Source of the DNA: Trebonia sp036276115
GTDB taxonomy: Bacteria > Actinomycetota > Actinomycetes > Streptosporangiales > Streptosporangiaceae
Reading direction: 5' to 3'
DNA length: 64,000 nt
NCBI GenBank assembly: GCA_036276115.1
Contig: DATBEM010000255.1
Location: forward strand, 1 to 64,000
In this document: one piece after another, positions 7,408 to 15,248 of the stretch
Layout: each line of letters starts with the position of its first letter
How positions within the stretch are numbered: position 1 is the first letter of the stretch
Made by a program: the position numbers and the translations under genes
Notes under the pieces: model-generated
The model's input: only the letters and a program-made list of their open reading frames with translations
What the model was told of the DNA's origin: nothing
Database searches by the model: none

Positions 7408-8329
7408 GGTAAGGGGACTCACCAAGCGGTACGGCGACAAGATCGCCGTCAACGACCTGTCGTTCGCGATCGAGCCGGGGAAGGTCACCGGCTTCCTGGG
7501 GCCGAACGGCGCGGGCAAGACGACCACGATGCGCTGCATCCTCGGGCTGGACCACCCGGACGCCGGGACCATCACGATTGGCGGCCAGCCGTACGCTGAC
7601 CTGGCCTACCCGATGCGGGAGGTGGGCGCGCTCATCGACGCGAAGGCGGTGCACGGCGGCCGGTCCGCCTATGACCACCTGCTGTGCCTGGCCCAGACCA
7701 ACAACCTGCCCCGGCGGCGGGTGGACGAGGTGCTGGACCTGGTCGGCCTGCCGGCGGTGGCGCGCAAGCGCGCCAAGGGCTTCTCCCTGGGCATGAGCCA
7801 GCGGCTGGGCATCGCCGCGACCATGCTGGGCGACCCGAAGGTGCTGATGTTCGACGAGCCGGTCAACGGCCTGGACCCCGAGGGCATTCTCTGGATCCGC
7901 ACGTTCATGCAGTCGCTGGCCGCCCAGGGCCGGACCGTCTTCGTGTCCAGCCACCTGATGTCGGAGATGGAGCACACGGCCGGGCACCTGATCGTGGTGG
8001 GCCGGGGATCGCTGATCGCGGACTGCTCGATGAACGAGTTCATCACCCGCTCGTCCCGCACGGCGGTCCGGGTCCGCACGCCGCTGCCGGACGCGCTGGC
8101 GCTGGCGCTCGCGGCCGCGGGCGGCCGCGCGAGCACCGAATCGGACGGCACGCTGACCGTTCGCGGCATGACCACCGACCAGGTCGGTGACATCGCCTTC
8201 GACCAGGGCATCCGGCTGCACGAGCTGGGGGCCGTGCGGGCGTCGCTGGAGGCGGCGTTCATGGAGCTGACCGGGGACAGCGTGGAGTACCACGCGGGCA
8301 TCCCGGCGATGAGCGGGAGCAGGGGCTAG
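7400..8329 (+). CDS. ABC transporter ATP-binding protein
   Basis: 309 residues. Walker A GPNGAGKTTT (~34-43), signature SLGMSQ (~133), Walker B VLMFDEP (~150-156) and switch His in SSHLM are all present. This is the drug/bacitracin-type class that pairs with ABC-2 permeases. I chose ATG 7400 over an upstream GTG because MIEVRGLTKRYG is the standard N-terminus; the ATG overlaps the end of the cysteine-dioxygenase-like gene. The permease follows after 2 bp. Confidence 0.92.
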   Translation: MIEVRGLTKRYGDKIAVNDLSFAIEPGKVTGFLGPNGAGKTTTMRCILGLDHPDAGTITIGGQPYADLAYPMREVGALIDAKAVHGGRSAYDHLLCLAQTNNLPRRRVDEVLDLVGLPAVARKRAKGFSLGMSQRLGIAATMLGDPKVLMFDEPVNGLDPEGILWIRTFMQSLAAQGRTVFVSSHLMSEMEHTAGHLIVVGRGSLIADCSMNEFITRSSRTAVRVRTPLPDALALALAAAGGRASTESDGTLTVRGMTTDQVGDIAFDQGIRLHELGAVRASLEAAFMELTGDSVEYHAGIPAMSGSRG

Positions 8330-8331
8330 CG

Positions 8332-9183
8332 ATGGCAACCATGACCACCCCGGCCGGGCCGGACCTCGGGCGCGCGGCGCTGCCGCCCGCCACCAGCGGG
8401 CGCGCGGGCCTGGCGGGCTCGATGCGCGCGGAGTGGACCAAGCTCCGCTCGCTGCGCTCGACCTACTGGACGCTGCTGGCCCTGGTGCTGACCAGCGTCG
8501 GCCTGGGCACGGCGATCTCGGCCGCGTCGGCCGCCCACCTGAGCTCCCACCCGGCCGACAAGCTCAACTACGACCCGACGTTCACCAGCCTGTTCGCGTT
8601 CGTCGAGCTGGGCTCGCTCATCCTCGCGGTCCTGGGCGCGCTCGTCATCACCTCGGAGTACTCCACCGGGATGATCCGCACGTCCCTGACGGTGCAGCCG
8701 CGCCGGGGCGTCCTGCTGGCGGCCAAGGGCCTGGTGTTCGCGGGCGTCGCGCTGGTGGTCGCGCTCGTGATCTCGCTCGCGGCGTTCTTCCTCGGCCAGT
8801 GGATGTTCGGCTCGGTCGGCGTGGCCGCCACGCTGTCGCAGCCGCACGTGCTGCAGGCGGTCGTCGGCACCGCGCTCTACGTCGCGCTGGTCGCGCTGTT
8901 CGCGTTCGGCCTCGGCGCGATGTTCCGCAACACGGCCGCGACGATCACCACCGCGATCGCGGTGCTGTTCGTCCTGCCGGTCATCGTCGACCTCCTGCCC
9001 CAGAACTGGAGCCAGGACATCGTCCGCTGGCTGCCCAACTCGGCCGGCGAGGCCCTCGCCTCGACGGTCGGGCCGGGCCAGACGGACATGTTCTCCTCCT
9101 GGGGCCAGTTCGCCGTCACCGCCGCCTACGCGGCCGCCGCCCTGGTCGCGGGGACGATCCTCGTCCGCCGGCGCGACGCCTGA
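8332..9183 (+). CDS. ABC-2 type transporter permease
   Basis: 283 residues with about six membrane segments (first ~46-65, last ~258-275). MRAEWTKLRSLRSTYWTLL is the usual entry into this permease family, and the middle holds SEYSTGMIRTSL. It pairs with the ATPase immediately upstream to form an exporter of unknown substrate, often a drug or lantibiotic in this class. ATG 8332. Confidence 0.9.
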   Translation: MATMTTPAGPDLGRAALPPATSGRAGLAGSMRAEWTKLRSLRSTYWTLLALVLTSVGLGTAISAASAAHLSSHPADKLNYDPTFTSLFAFVELGSLILAVLGALVITSEYSTGMIRTSLTVQPRRGVLLAAKGLVFAGVALVVALVISLAAFFLGQWMFGSVGVAATLSQPHVLQAVVGTALYVALVALFAFGLGAMFRNTAATITTAIAVLFVLPVIVDLLPQNWSQDIVRWLPNSAGEALASTVGPGQTDMFSSWGQFAVTAAYAAAALVAGTILVRRRDA

Positions 9184-9198
9184 CGCCCTGAGCCTGCC

Positions 9199-9228
9199 CC
9201 TAGGCCCCGCCCTCAGGCGGGGCCTAGG
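9199..9228. terminator. Bidirectional hairpin terminator
   Basis: A 13-bp perfect stem (9199-9211 with 9216-9228) and a CTCA loop between the convergent permease and HAD genes. The TAG stop of the HAD gene (9224-9226) is inside the right arm. Confidence 0.8.
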
Positions 9229-9895
9229 CCTGCCCCCGCGTCCCGTCCAGGGCCGCGACCGCCTCCGGGGTCAGCTCGCCGAGGCCGCCCAGCACCAGCC
9301 GGGCGGCCTCGAGCGCGTCGGGCGCGGGCGGGTACTTCGGGTGCGGGACGGCGATGACGGCCAGGCCCGCGGCCGCCGCCGAGCGCAGCCCGTTCGATGA
9401 GTCCTCGACGGCCGCGCAGCGCGCCGGGGCGACGCCGAGCCGCTCCACCGCCGCCAGGTACACGTCCGGGGCGGGCTTGCCCCGCGCGACCCGCTCCGAC
9501 GACAGCGCCACCGCGAACGACGGCCGCAGCCCGGAGGCGTCCAGCACGACCTCGATGAGCGACTGCGGGGCCGAGCTCGCCACCGCCAGCGGCCAGCGCG
9601 CCGCCAGCGCCCGCACGCAGGCCACCGCGCCCGGCAGCAGCGGCAGGTGGGCGGCGTAGCGCCCGGCCATCGCGGCGATGACGGCGTCGGCCACCTCCCC
9701 GGGCGACATGCCCAGCGCCAGGCCGGCGCTCATGTACCGCGACCACTCGCCGGTGGACATCCCCATGAGCCGGTCCTGCGTGTCCGGCTGCCAGCGGCCG
9801 CCCCGGGCGGCCACCAGCTCGCGCCGCACTTGCTCCCACACCGGCTCGGAGTCGATGAGCACCCCGTCCAGGTCGAACACGACCGCCTCGATCAT
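9224..9895 (-). CDS. HAD family phosphatase, beta-phosphoglucomutase-like
   Basis: 223 residues. Motif I is VVFDLDGVLIDSEP (nucleophile D8), motif II is VASSAP, the Lys motif is RGKPAPDVYL and motif III is AVEDSSNG. This is subfamily IA with a helical cap, typical of phosphoglycolate or sugar-phosphate phosphatases and beta-phosphoglucomutases. I chose the ATG at 9895 because the protein fold starts there; the open frame extends to 10045 only as Arg-rich sequence through the GATA repeat array. Confidence 0.85.
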   Translation of the reverse strand: MIEAVVFDLDGVLIDSEPVWEQVRRELVAARGGRWQPDTQDRLMGMSTGEWSRYMSAGLALGMSPGEVADAVIAAMAGRYAAHLPLLPGAVACVRALAARWPLAVASSAPQSLIEVVLDASGLRPSFAVALSSERVARGKPAPDVYLAAVERLGVAPARCAAVEDSSNGLRSAAAAGLAVIAVPHPKYPPAPDALEAARLVLGGLGELTPEAVAALDGTRGQA

Positions 9896-9960
9896 GCCCC
9901 CAGGATGCCATGGCGCCCCGCGCGGCCCGGCGGGCGGGACCGGCGCCCGCGCCCGCGCGC

Positions 9961-10026
9961 GATACACGCCCGACAGGCCCGCGATAAGCATGCGATATGC
10001 GCGCGATAGGCGCCGGATACACGCCC
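9961..10026. repeat. Six 11-bp direct repeats (GAYA-phased)
   Basis: GATA begins at 9961, 9983, 9994, 10005 and 10016, and GACA at 9972, exactly 11 bp apart each time. The units share the pattern GAYA followed by mixed bases ending in C or G; the first and last units are identical (GATACACGCCC). The array fills the space between the divergent HAD and CHAP genes. One unit per helical turn suggests cooperative binding on one DNA face. Confidence 0.75.
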
Positions 10027-10101
10027 ACCCTGCGTGCCCGTGCACATTACTTTCAGCTTATGGACTTTCCGTCCTATGCCTGTTGATAATGCTGATGATC
10101 T

Positions 10102-10115
10102 TGGCGCTAGCGCCA
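10102..10115. promoter_or_regulatory. 14-bp palindrome before the CHAP gene
   Basis: TGGCGCTAGCGCCA is a perfect palindrome ending 24 bp before the GTG at 10140. Outer bases GCTGAT (10091-10096) and ATCAGC (10121-10126) can extend it into a longer hairpin that ends just before the ribosome binding site AGAAGAGG. It could be an operator or an mRNA structure. Confidence 0.4.
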
Positions 10116-10139
10116 TCGGTAATCAGCAGAAGAGGTTAA

Positions 10140-12236
10140 GTGGAACCTGGCAAAAGACATGGGCCATGGCGGGCGGCCTGCCTGCTCGCCGTAGCCGCGA
10201 CTGGGCTCTCGTCGCTGACGCTGGCCACGGCGGCCGCCGCGGCCGCCGCTATTCCCGTCGCCGCTAAAGCGAAGGCGAGCGCGATCGCTGCTCCCGCCCT
10301 CCCCGCCGCCCAGCAGCAGCGGCTAATGCGCCTGTACGCGTCCAAGCGGGCAATTCCCGTCGCGGACATAGCCCGCGGCGTGCCCGCGACCCTCCAGGTC
10401 ACGCGCGCGGCCGGCGGCCAGGAATGGGCGCTGGCGGGGTTCCTGCCGGCCAGCGGCGTCCCGCTGTCGGTCAGCATCAGCTTCCAGGACGGGGCCAGCC
10501 TGGCGGTGTACACCCGCTCGGCCGGCCGCGACTGGGCCCTGCGCGAGCTCGGCCGGGCCGACCTCGCCTGCGACGCCAGCATCCCCGCCGCCGTCGTGCG
10601 CGCCTGGGGCTACAGCGCCTGCCGGCCAGCGGCCCCGGCCGTTGCCCCGGCCCCGGCCGCGCCCGGTGCCCGCGCCGTCCCGGCCGCGCCGCGGGCCGCC
10701 GCCACCCCCGCGTCCGTCTCCGGGTCGGCCATCGCGGCCATCGCCCGCCAGTACATCGGCGTCATCGACAACCCGCCCGAGGCGGTCCCGTCGAGCAACG
10801 CGGCCGACTGCAACCCGTTCACGGCCATCGAGGCCCCCTCGGCCTCCGCGGCCGGCTGCGGCGTCGACCCGACGTTCGGCATCCAGGACCGGACCGAGTT
10901 CTGGTGCGCCGACTTCGGGAAGTACGCCTGGTCGCAGGCCGGGGTGAGCGGGTCCGGCTCCCTGACGCCCGCCGCCGCCTCGTTCTACGACTACGGGCTG
11001 AACCAGGGCGAGTCCCTGCCGGCCAACCCGTCGGCGTCGGGCGCCGCGGCCGGGGACGCCATCGTCATGTGGCGGCCCGGCGGCACGCCCTCCTCCTACG
11101 CCGACCACGTCGGCATCGTCGCCGCCGTCAACGCCTCGGCCGGGACCATCTCCGTCGTCAACGGCGACGTCCCCTGGGGCGGCCAGTCGGTCGGGGTCTC
11201 CGAATCGGGCTACTGGACGCCCGCGTCCCTGGCGGCCGAGCTCGAGGGCTCCGGCGAGGACTGGGCCTTCGTCGCCCCGGCCGGCCTCAACGCGCTCGCC
11301 AACACCTACCAGGCGCAGATGGAGGACAACGACAGCTTCCTCTATGGCTACAACTACGGCACTGACCTGAAGACCACGCTCGGGATGCAGGCCGGCACCA
11401 GCCCGTCCATCACCGGGCTGTCGGACCAGAGCACCTACGAGACCGCCTTCCAGTCCAACCAGCACTTCCTGTACATGCACTCCTCGGCCGGCGCGAACAT
11501 CAACACCCAGCTGGGGATGGACACCGCCAGCAGCCCGGCCGTCGCCGCCCTCGGCAGCGGTGACGGGTGGGAGGCCGCCTTCCAGTCCAACCAGCACAAG
11601 CTCTACCTGCGCTCGTCGGCCGGCGTCAACGACAACATCCAGCTCGGCATGGACCCGGGCACCAGCCCGGCGATCGCCGGGTCCGGCGGCGGCTGGATCG
11701 CCGTCTTCCAGGACAACGACAACCTCCTGTACGTGACGACCTCGGCCGGGCTGAAGTACCAGACGACGCTGGGCATGGAGCCGGGCACCAGCCCGTCGGT
11801 CACCGCCACTCCCAGCGGCGGCTTCGTGGTCGCGTTCGCGTCCAACACCGGCAAGCTGTACACGCTCCAGGTGCACGGGACGGGCGCCTCGGCCATCGCC
11901 GGCGGCACCAAGACCCAGACCGGCTACGGGATGGAGGCGGGCACCAGCCCGTCCATCGCGTCCTACGTGGACAACACCTGGCGGGTGGCGTTCGAGACCA
12001 ACGACCACTACCTGTACACGTACCTGTCCAGCGGCACCGACGCCACCAGCCAGATGGGGATGAACACCGGCTCCAGCCCGTCGATCACCTGCCTGCCCGA
12101 CGGCACCTACGAGGTGGCGTTCGAGGCGAACAACAACACCATGGACATCTACCACACCGGAAGCACCAACGCCGCGACGCTGCTGGGCATGATGAACGCC
12201 ACCAGCCCGTCCATCTCCTCGCCGTACCTGTACTAG
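10140..12236 (+). CDS. Secreted CHAP-domain protein with seven-blade lectin-like propeller
   Basis: 698 residues. A signal peptide covers ~1-38 (basic start, LLAVAATGLSSLTLATAAAA). An Ala/Pro linker follows. The CHAP domain spans ~200-380, with the presumed catalytic Cys in FWCADFGKYAW (~254) and His in YADHVGIVAAV (~320). From ~390 there are seven repeats of ~43 residues, each shaped like AFQSNQHxLY...LGM-x-GTSPSI, consistent with a PLL-like beta-propeller that binds sugars. It is probably an exported cell-wall amidase/endopeptidase held on glycan by the propeller. GTG 10140 has AGAAGAGG upstream. Expression may depend on the palindrome and GATA array upstream. Confidence 0.85.
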   Translation: MEPGKRHGPWRAACLLAVAATGLSSLTLATAAAAAAAIPVAAKAKASAIAAPALPAAQQQRLMRLYASKRAIPVADIARGVPATLQVTRAAGGQEWALAGFLPASGVPLSVSISFQDGASLAVYTRSAGRDWALRELGRADLACDASIPAAVVRAWGYSACRPAAPAVAPAPAAPGARAVPAAPRAAATPASVSGSAIAAIARQYIGVIDNPPEAVPSSNAADCNPFTAIEAPSASAAGCGVDPTFGIQDRTEFWCADFGKYAWSQAGVSGSGSLTPAAASFYDYGLNQGESLPANPSASGAAAGDAIVMWRPGGTPSSYADHVGIVAAVNASAGTISVVNGDVPWGGQSVGVSESGYWTPASLAAELEGSGEDWAFVAPAGLNALANTYQAQMEDNDSFLYGYNYGTDLKTTLGMQAGTSPSITGLSDQSTYETAFQSNQHFLYMHSSAGANINTQLGMDTASSPAVAALGSGDGWEAAFQSNQHKLYLRSSAGVNDNIQLGMDPGTSPAIAGSGGGWIAVFQDNDNLLYVTTSAGLKYQTTLGMEPGTSPSVTATPSGGFVVAFASNTGKLYTLQVHGTGASAIAGGTKTQTGYGMEAGTSPSIASYVDNTWRVAFETNDHYLYTYLSSGTDATSQMGMNTGSSPSITCLPDGTYEVAFEANNNTMDIYHTGSTNAATLLGMMNATSPSISSPYLY

Positions 12237-12253
12237 GCACGGCCCTGCTACCA

Positions 12254-12302
12254 GGAGCGGCCCCGGGCGCGGGCCTCAAGGACCCGCGCCCGGGGCCGCT
12301 CC
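12254..12302. terminator. Strong bidirectional terminator
   Basis: A 20-bp perfect stem (12254-12273 with 12283-12302) and a 9-nt loop between the CHAP gene and the convergent thioesterase, whose TAA stop follows at 12304. Confidence 0.88.
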
Positions 12303-12303
12303 G

Positions 12304-13110
12304 TTACCGGCGGACGAGGCCGAGCTGCCGGGACTGGGCGACCAGGACGCCCGCCGAGTCCCAGGCCTCGAAGTCCTCCTCGTGGTAGCCGCCGCTGACG
12401 TAGCGGGTCGTGACCCGGCAGGCGAGCCAGCCCGGGGCCGGGCGGGCGCGGACGTGGACGGTCAGCTCGATCGTGGTCGACGACGCGCCGAGCTCCAGCA
12501 CGGCCGGCGCGGCCGCGTCCACGATGAGCGGCAGCGTGCGCGTGTCCGCGGGCCGCCCGTCGGCGAACCGCATCCAGAACTCGGCCGACGGGTCGCCCGA
12601 CGGCTGGCCGGCCAGCCAGCCCGGCGCCTGCGCCGTCCGGTACTCGAACCGCGCGGCCAGCGTGATGCCCGGCAGGCCGGGCGCCCGGTCGCAGTCGCCG
12701 GGGTCGGGCAGCTTCGGCGGCGCCATCCCGGCGTACTCGGTCGTGACGGCCGCCAGGTCGCTGAACGCCGCGGTCGCCCGCAGCACCTCCTTGCCGCCCT
12801 GCGCGAGCCGGGCCTGCCCGAACGCGGTCGTGCGGCCGGCCCGGATCCGCTCCGCCGTCACCACGGCCGGCCCGGCGTTGCCCGGGCGCAGGAACATGCC
12901 CGACACCACGATCGGGTCCGGGAACGGCAGCACCGCGCCCATCGCGGCTACGCAGGTGGCCAGCATGAACCCGCCGTTGACGCCGCCCAGGCCGCTCCAC
13001 CGGTCGCTGACCTCAAGCCCGAACGACGAGGCCGGCGCGGCCGGGGCTCCCGCGGGGCCGTCGGCGGCCGGGGCCAGCCGGGTGTCCCGGTCGAACGCGA
13101 AGCCCTCCAT
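12304..13110 (-). CDS. Acyl-CoA thioesterase-like double-hotdog protein
   Basis: 268 residues with the two-hotdog layout of TesB-like thioesterases. SDRWSGLGGVNGGFMLATCVAA opens the first half (quoted part ~36-56), and ELTVHVRARPAPGWL and ARPAPGWLACRVTTRYVSGG lie in the second. Such proteins hydrolyse acyl-CoAs; the substrate is unknown. Its ATG (13110) directly abuts the map stop codon, so the two are cotranscribed. Confidence 0.75.
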   Translation of the reverse strand: MEGFAFDRDTRLAPAADGPAGAPAAPASSFGLEVSDRWSGLGGVNGGFMLATCVAAMGAVLPFPDPIVVSGMFLRPGNAGPAVVTAERIRAGRTTAFGQARLAQGGKEVLRATAAFSDLAAVTTEYAGMAPPKLPDPGDCDRAPGLPGITLAARFEYRTAQAPGWLAGQPSGDPSAEFWMRFADGRPADTRTLPLIVDAAAPAVLELGASSTTIELTVHVRARPAPGWLACRVTTRYVSGGYHEEDFEAWDSAGVLVAQSRQLGLVRR

Positions 13111-13959
13111 CTACGGCAGCGTCAGGATCTCGTGCCCGTCCTCGGTGACGAGGACCGTGTGCTCGAACTGGGCGGTGCGCTTGCGGTCGCGGGTGACGGC
13201 GGTCCAGCCGTCCTTCCACACCTCGTAGCTGATCGTGCCGAGGGTCAGCATCGGCTCGATCGTGAACGTCAGGCCCGGCTCCATGATCACGGTGTTGCGC
13301 GGGTCGTCGTAGTGCGGCACGACCAGCCCGGAGTGGAACGTCGTCCCGATGCCGTGCCCGGTGAAGTCCCGGACGACCCCGTAGCCGAACCGCCCGGCGT
13401 ACTTCTCGATGACCAGGCCGACGGTGTTCAGCGGCCGGCCGGGGGCGACGGCCTTGATGCCGCGCATCGTCGCCTCGCGGGTCCGCTCGACCAGGAGCCG
13501 CGACTCCTCGTCCACGTCGCCGGCCAGGAACGTCGCGTTCGTGTCGCCGTGCACGCCGCCGATGTAGGCGGTGATGTCGATGTTGACGATGTCGCCGTCG
13601 CGGACCACGGTGTCATCGGGGATGCCGTGGCAGATGACCTCGTTCAGCGAGGTGCACAGCGACTTGGGGTAGCGGCGGTAGCCGAGCGTCGAGGGGTAGG
13701 CGTCGTGGCTGACCAGGAACTCGTGGCCCACCTTGTCGAGGTAGTCGGTGGTCACGCCGGGGACGACGGCCCGGCCGACCTCCGCCAGCGCCTGCGCCGC
13801 GATCCGCCCCGCGACCCGCATCTTCTCGATCGTCGCGGCGTCCTTGACGTCGTCCTCGCCGAGCGTCGGGCCGTCCTTGCCGACGTACTCGGGGCGGGTG
13901 ATGTGCGCGGGAACGGGCCGGGTAGCGGAGATCCGGCCCGGGTGGAGCAAGGTGGCCAT
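13111..13959 (-). CDS. map: Methionine aminopeptidase, type I
   Basis: 282 residues. It removes the N-terminal Met from nascent proteins. Metal ligands are visible in order: D in IVNIDITAYIGG, D in HGDTNATF, H in FTGHGIGTTFH, E in FTIEPML and E in QFEHTVLV; HGIPDD marks the S1 pocket. The N-terminal extension (~40 residues, PVPAHITRPEYVGK) is typical of actinobacterial MAP with an SH3-binding-like lead. The ATG follows TAAACT by 7 nt, so the transcript is predicted to be leaderless. The thioesterase gene follows without a gap. Confidence 0.95.
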   Translation of the reverse strand: MATLLHPGRISATRPVPAHITRPEYVGKDGPTLGEDDVKDAATIEKMRVAGRIAAQALAEVGRAVVPGVTTDYLDKVGHEFLVSHDAYPSTLGYRRYPKSLCTSLNEVICHGIPDDTVVRDGDIVNIDITAYIGGVHGDTNATFLAGDVDEESRLLVERTREATMRGIKAVAPGRPLNTVGLVIEKYAGRFGYGVVRDFTGHGIGTTFHSGLVVPHYDDPRNTVIMEPGLTFTIEPMLTLGTISYEVWKDGWTAVTRDRKRTAQFEHTVLVTEDGHEILTLP

Positions 13960-13966
13960 GGCGTCC

Positions 13967-13972
13967 AGTTTA
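13967..13972 (-). promoter_or_regulatory. -10 element of map
   Basis: TAAACT on the minus strand ends 7 nt before the map ATG. It overlaps by 2 bp the -10 of the divergent SPOR-like gene, so only one of the two promoters can be occupied at a time. Confidence 0.65.
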
Positions 13973-13976
13973 GTCT
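13971..13976 (+). promoter_or_regulatory. -10 element of the SPOR-like gene
   Basis: TAGTCT ends 7 nt before ATG 13984; leaderless transcript predicted. Confidence 0.6.
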
Positions 13977-13983
13977 AGGGACC

Positions 13984-14157
13984 ATGACGAGCACCGGCGA
14001 GCAGTGGTGGTTCAATCCCAAGACCCGTCAGGTGGAGCCGCCCGGCACGGCGACCCCCACCAAGGACCTCCTGGGCCCGTACGCCAGCCGCGCGGAGGCC
14101 GAGCGCGCCCTGGAGACGGTCCGGGAGCGCAACAAGCAGTGGGACGACCAGGACTAG
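13984..14157 (+). CDS. Small SPOR-like protein
   Basis: 57 residues. The pattern EQWWFNPKTRQVE ... LLGPYASRAEAERALETVR resembles short actinobacterial proteins annotated as SPOR-domain-like, often encoded beside map. It has no signal peptide or membrane segment, so a role in peptidoglycan binding is doubtful. The ATG has no convincing Shine-Dalgarno but a TAGTCT -10 seven bases upstream. It is divergent from map with 24 bp between the two starts. Confidence 0.7.
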   Translation: MTSTGEQWWFNPKTRQVEPPGTATPTKDLLGPYASRAEAERALETVRERNKQWDDQD

Positions 14158-14202
14158 CGAGCCCCGGGCGCGCCATGGTCACAGTCTCGCCAGCCGCCGA
14201 CG

Positions 14203-14208
14203 TAGGCT
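14203..14208 (+). promoter_or_regulatory. -10 element of the first YbjQ gene
   Basis: TAGGCT ends 7 nt before GTG 14216; leaderless transcript predicted. Confidence 0.6.
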
Positions 14209-14215
14209 GTAAGGC

Positions 14216-15232
14216 GTGAGCAACCAGCCGCCATCCGGCTACCCGTTCCCGACCGGCAAGCCATCGCGGGGCCCGTCGCCCGGCCCCGCGTCCAGCGGCC
14301 TGCCCCCGCACGCGCGCGAGCGGCTGGCCGAGATCAGGGCCAGCGGGACCTGGGGGTCGGCGCTGAGCTCGGAGGAGTTCGCCGCGATCCGCTCGGTCGG
14401 GTTCGAGGCGGCCGGGCAGGTGCTCGGCGCGGCGGTCTACAACCTCGGCTTCACCGGCGGCTACAGCTGCCCGGGCGCGTGGGCCACCTACGGCGGGGCC
14501 TACCGGGGCTCGCGCGGCTACGGCGCCAACCGGACCCAGGTGTCCAGCGGCGGCGCCGCCTACTCCTACGGCTCGTTCGGGCCCCTGGTCAAGACGATGT
14601 ACGAGGCCCGCCGCACGGCGATCGGCCGCATGGTGGAGGAGTGCCGCCTGCTCGGCGGCCACGGCGTCGTCGGCGTCCAGCTGACGATCGGCGCCTTCCC
14701 GGCCGGGGGCCTTGAGTTCAAGGCGATCGGCACGGCCGTGCGGGCGCCCGGCGGCCCGCGGCTGAACCACCCCTTCACCTCCGACCTCACCGGGCAGGAC
14801 TTCGCCAAGCTGATCCTGAAGGGCTGGGTGCCGGCCGGGCTGGTCCTCGGCATCTCGATCGGCGCCCGGCACGACGACTGGGCGACCCGCGCGCAGACCC
14901 GCTGGGGGGCGGGCAACGCCGAGGTCGCCGGCTACACCCAGCTCGTCAACGACACCCGGCACGACGCCCGCCAGGAACTGGCCAAGGACGTGCGCCGCCT
15001 CGGGGCCGAGGGGGTCGTGATCGCCGACATGGACCTGCGGGTCTCCGAGCGGGAGTGCCCCGTGTCAGAGGGCAACCGCGACCACATCGTGGAGTCGACC
15101 GTGATCGGGACCGCGATCGCGCGGTTCTCCCGCCCGGCCGAGACCGGCGGGCGCCCGGCGCTCGCCATCATGTCGCTTGACCCGCAGCGCCGCCAGGCGG
15201 CGCGCACCAACATCGGCGCGAACCGCCTCTAG
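14216..15232 (+). CDS. YbjQ-family protein, two domains, first paralogue
   Basis: 338 residues. A Pro-rich lead (~1-35) precedes two YbjQ-like (heavy-metal-binding-domain) halves: SSEEFAAIRSVGFEAAGQVLG (first part, ~58) and the second from FTSDLTGQDFAKLILKGW (~187). The first half carries a Gly/Tyr/Ser-rich insertion (TGGYSCPGAWATYGGAYRGS). YbjQ proteins form rings; metal binding is an old suggestion and not visible here as conserved Cys/His. It is followed 16 bp later by a second, closely related two-domain gene, so this locus carries four YbjQ modules. Confidence 0.8.
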   Translation: MSNQPPSGYPFPTGKPSRGPSPGPASSGLPPHARERLAEIRASGTWGSALSSEEFAAIRSVGFEAAGQVLGAAVYNLGFTGGYSCPGAWATYGGAYRGSRGYGANRTQVSSGGAAYSYGSFGPLVKTMYEARRTAIGRMVEECRLLGGHGVVGVQLTIGAFPAGGLEFKAIGTAVRAPGGPRLNHPFTSDLTGQDFAKLILKGWVPAGLVLGISIGARHDDWATRAQTRWGAGNAEVAGYTQLVNDTRHDARQELAKDVRRLGAEGVVIADMDLRVSERECPVSEGNRDHIVESTVIGTAIARFSRPAETGGRPALAIMSLDPQRRQAARTNIGANRL

Positions 15233-15248
15233 AGGGAGACCGACAGCA

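Noticed and set aside
9961..10026. CRISPR array
   Set aside because: Units are 11 bp with no spacers. None of the tandem repeats in the window has repeat-spacer form.
12382..13980. Long plus-strand frame across the thioesterase and map genes
   Set aside because: It is antisense to two clear genes. Only its last 58 codons (13984-14157) form a supported protein.
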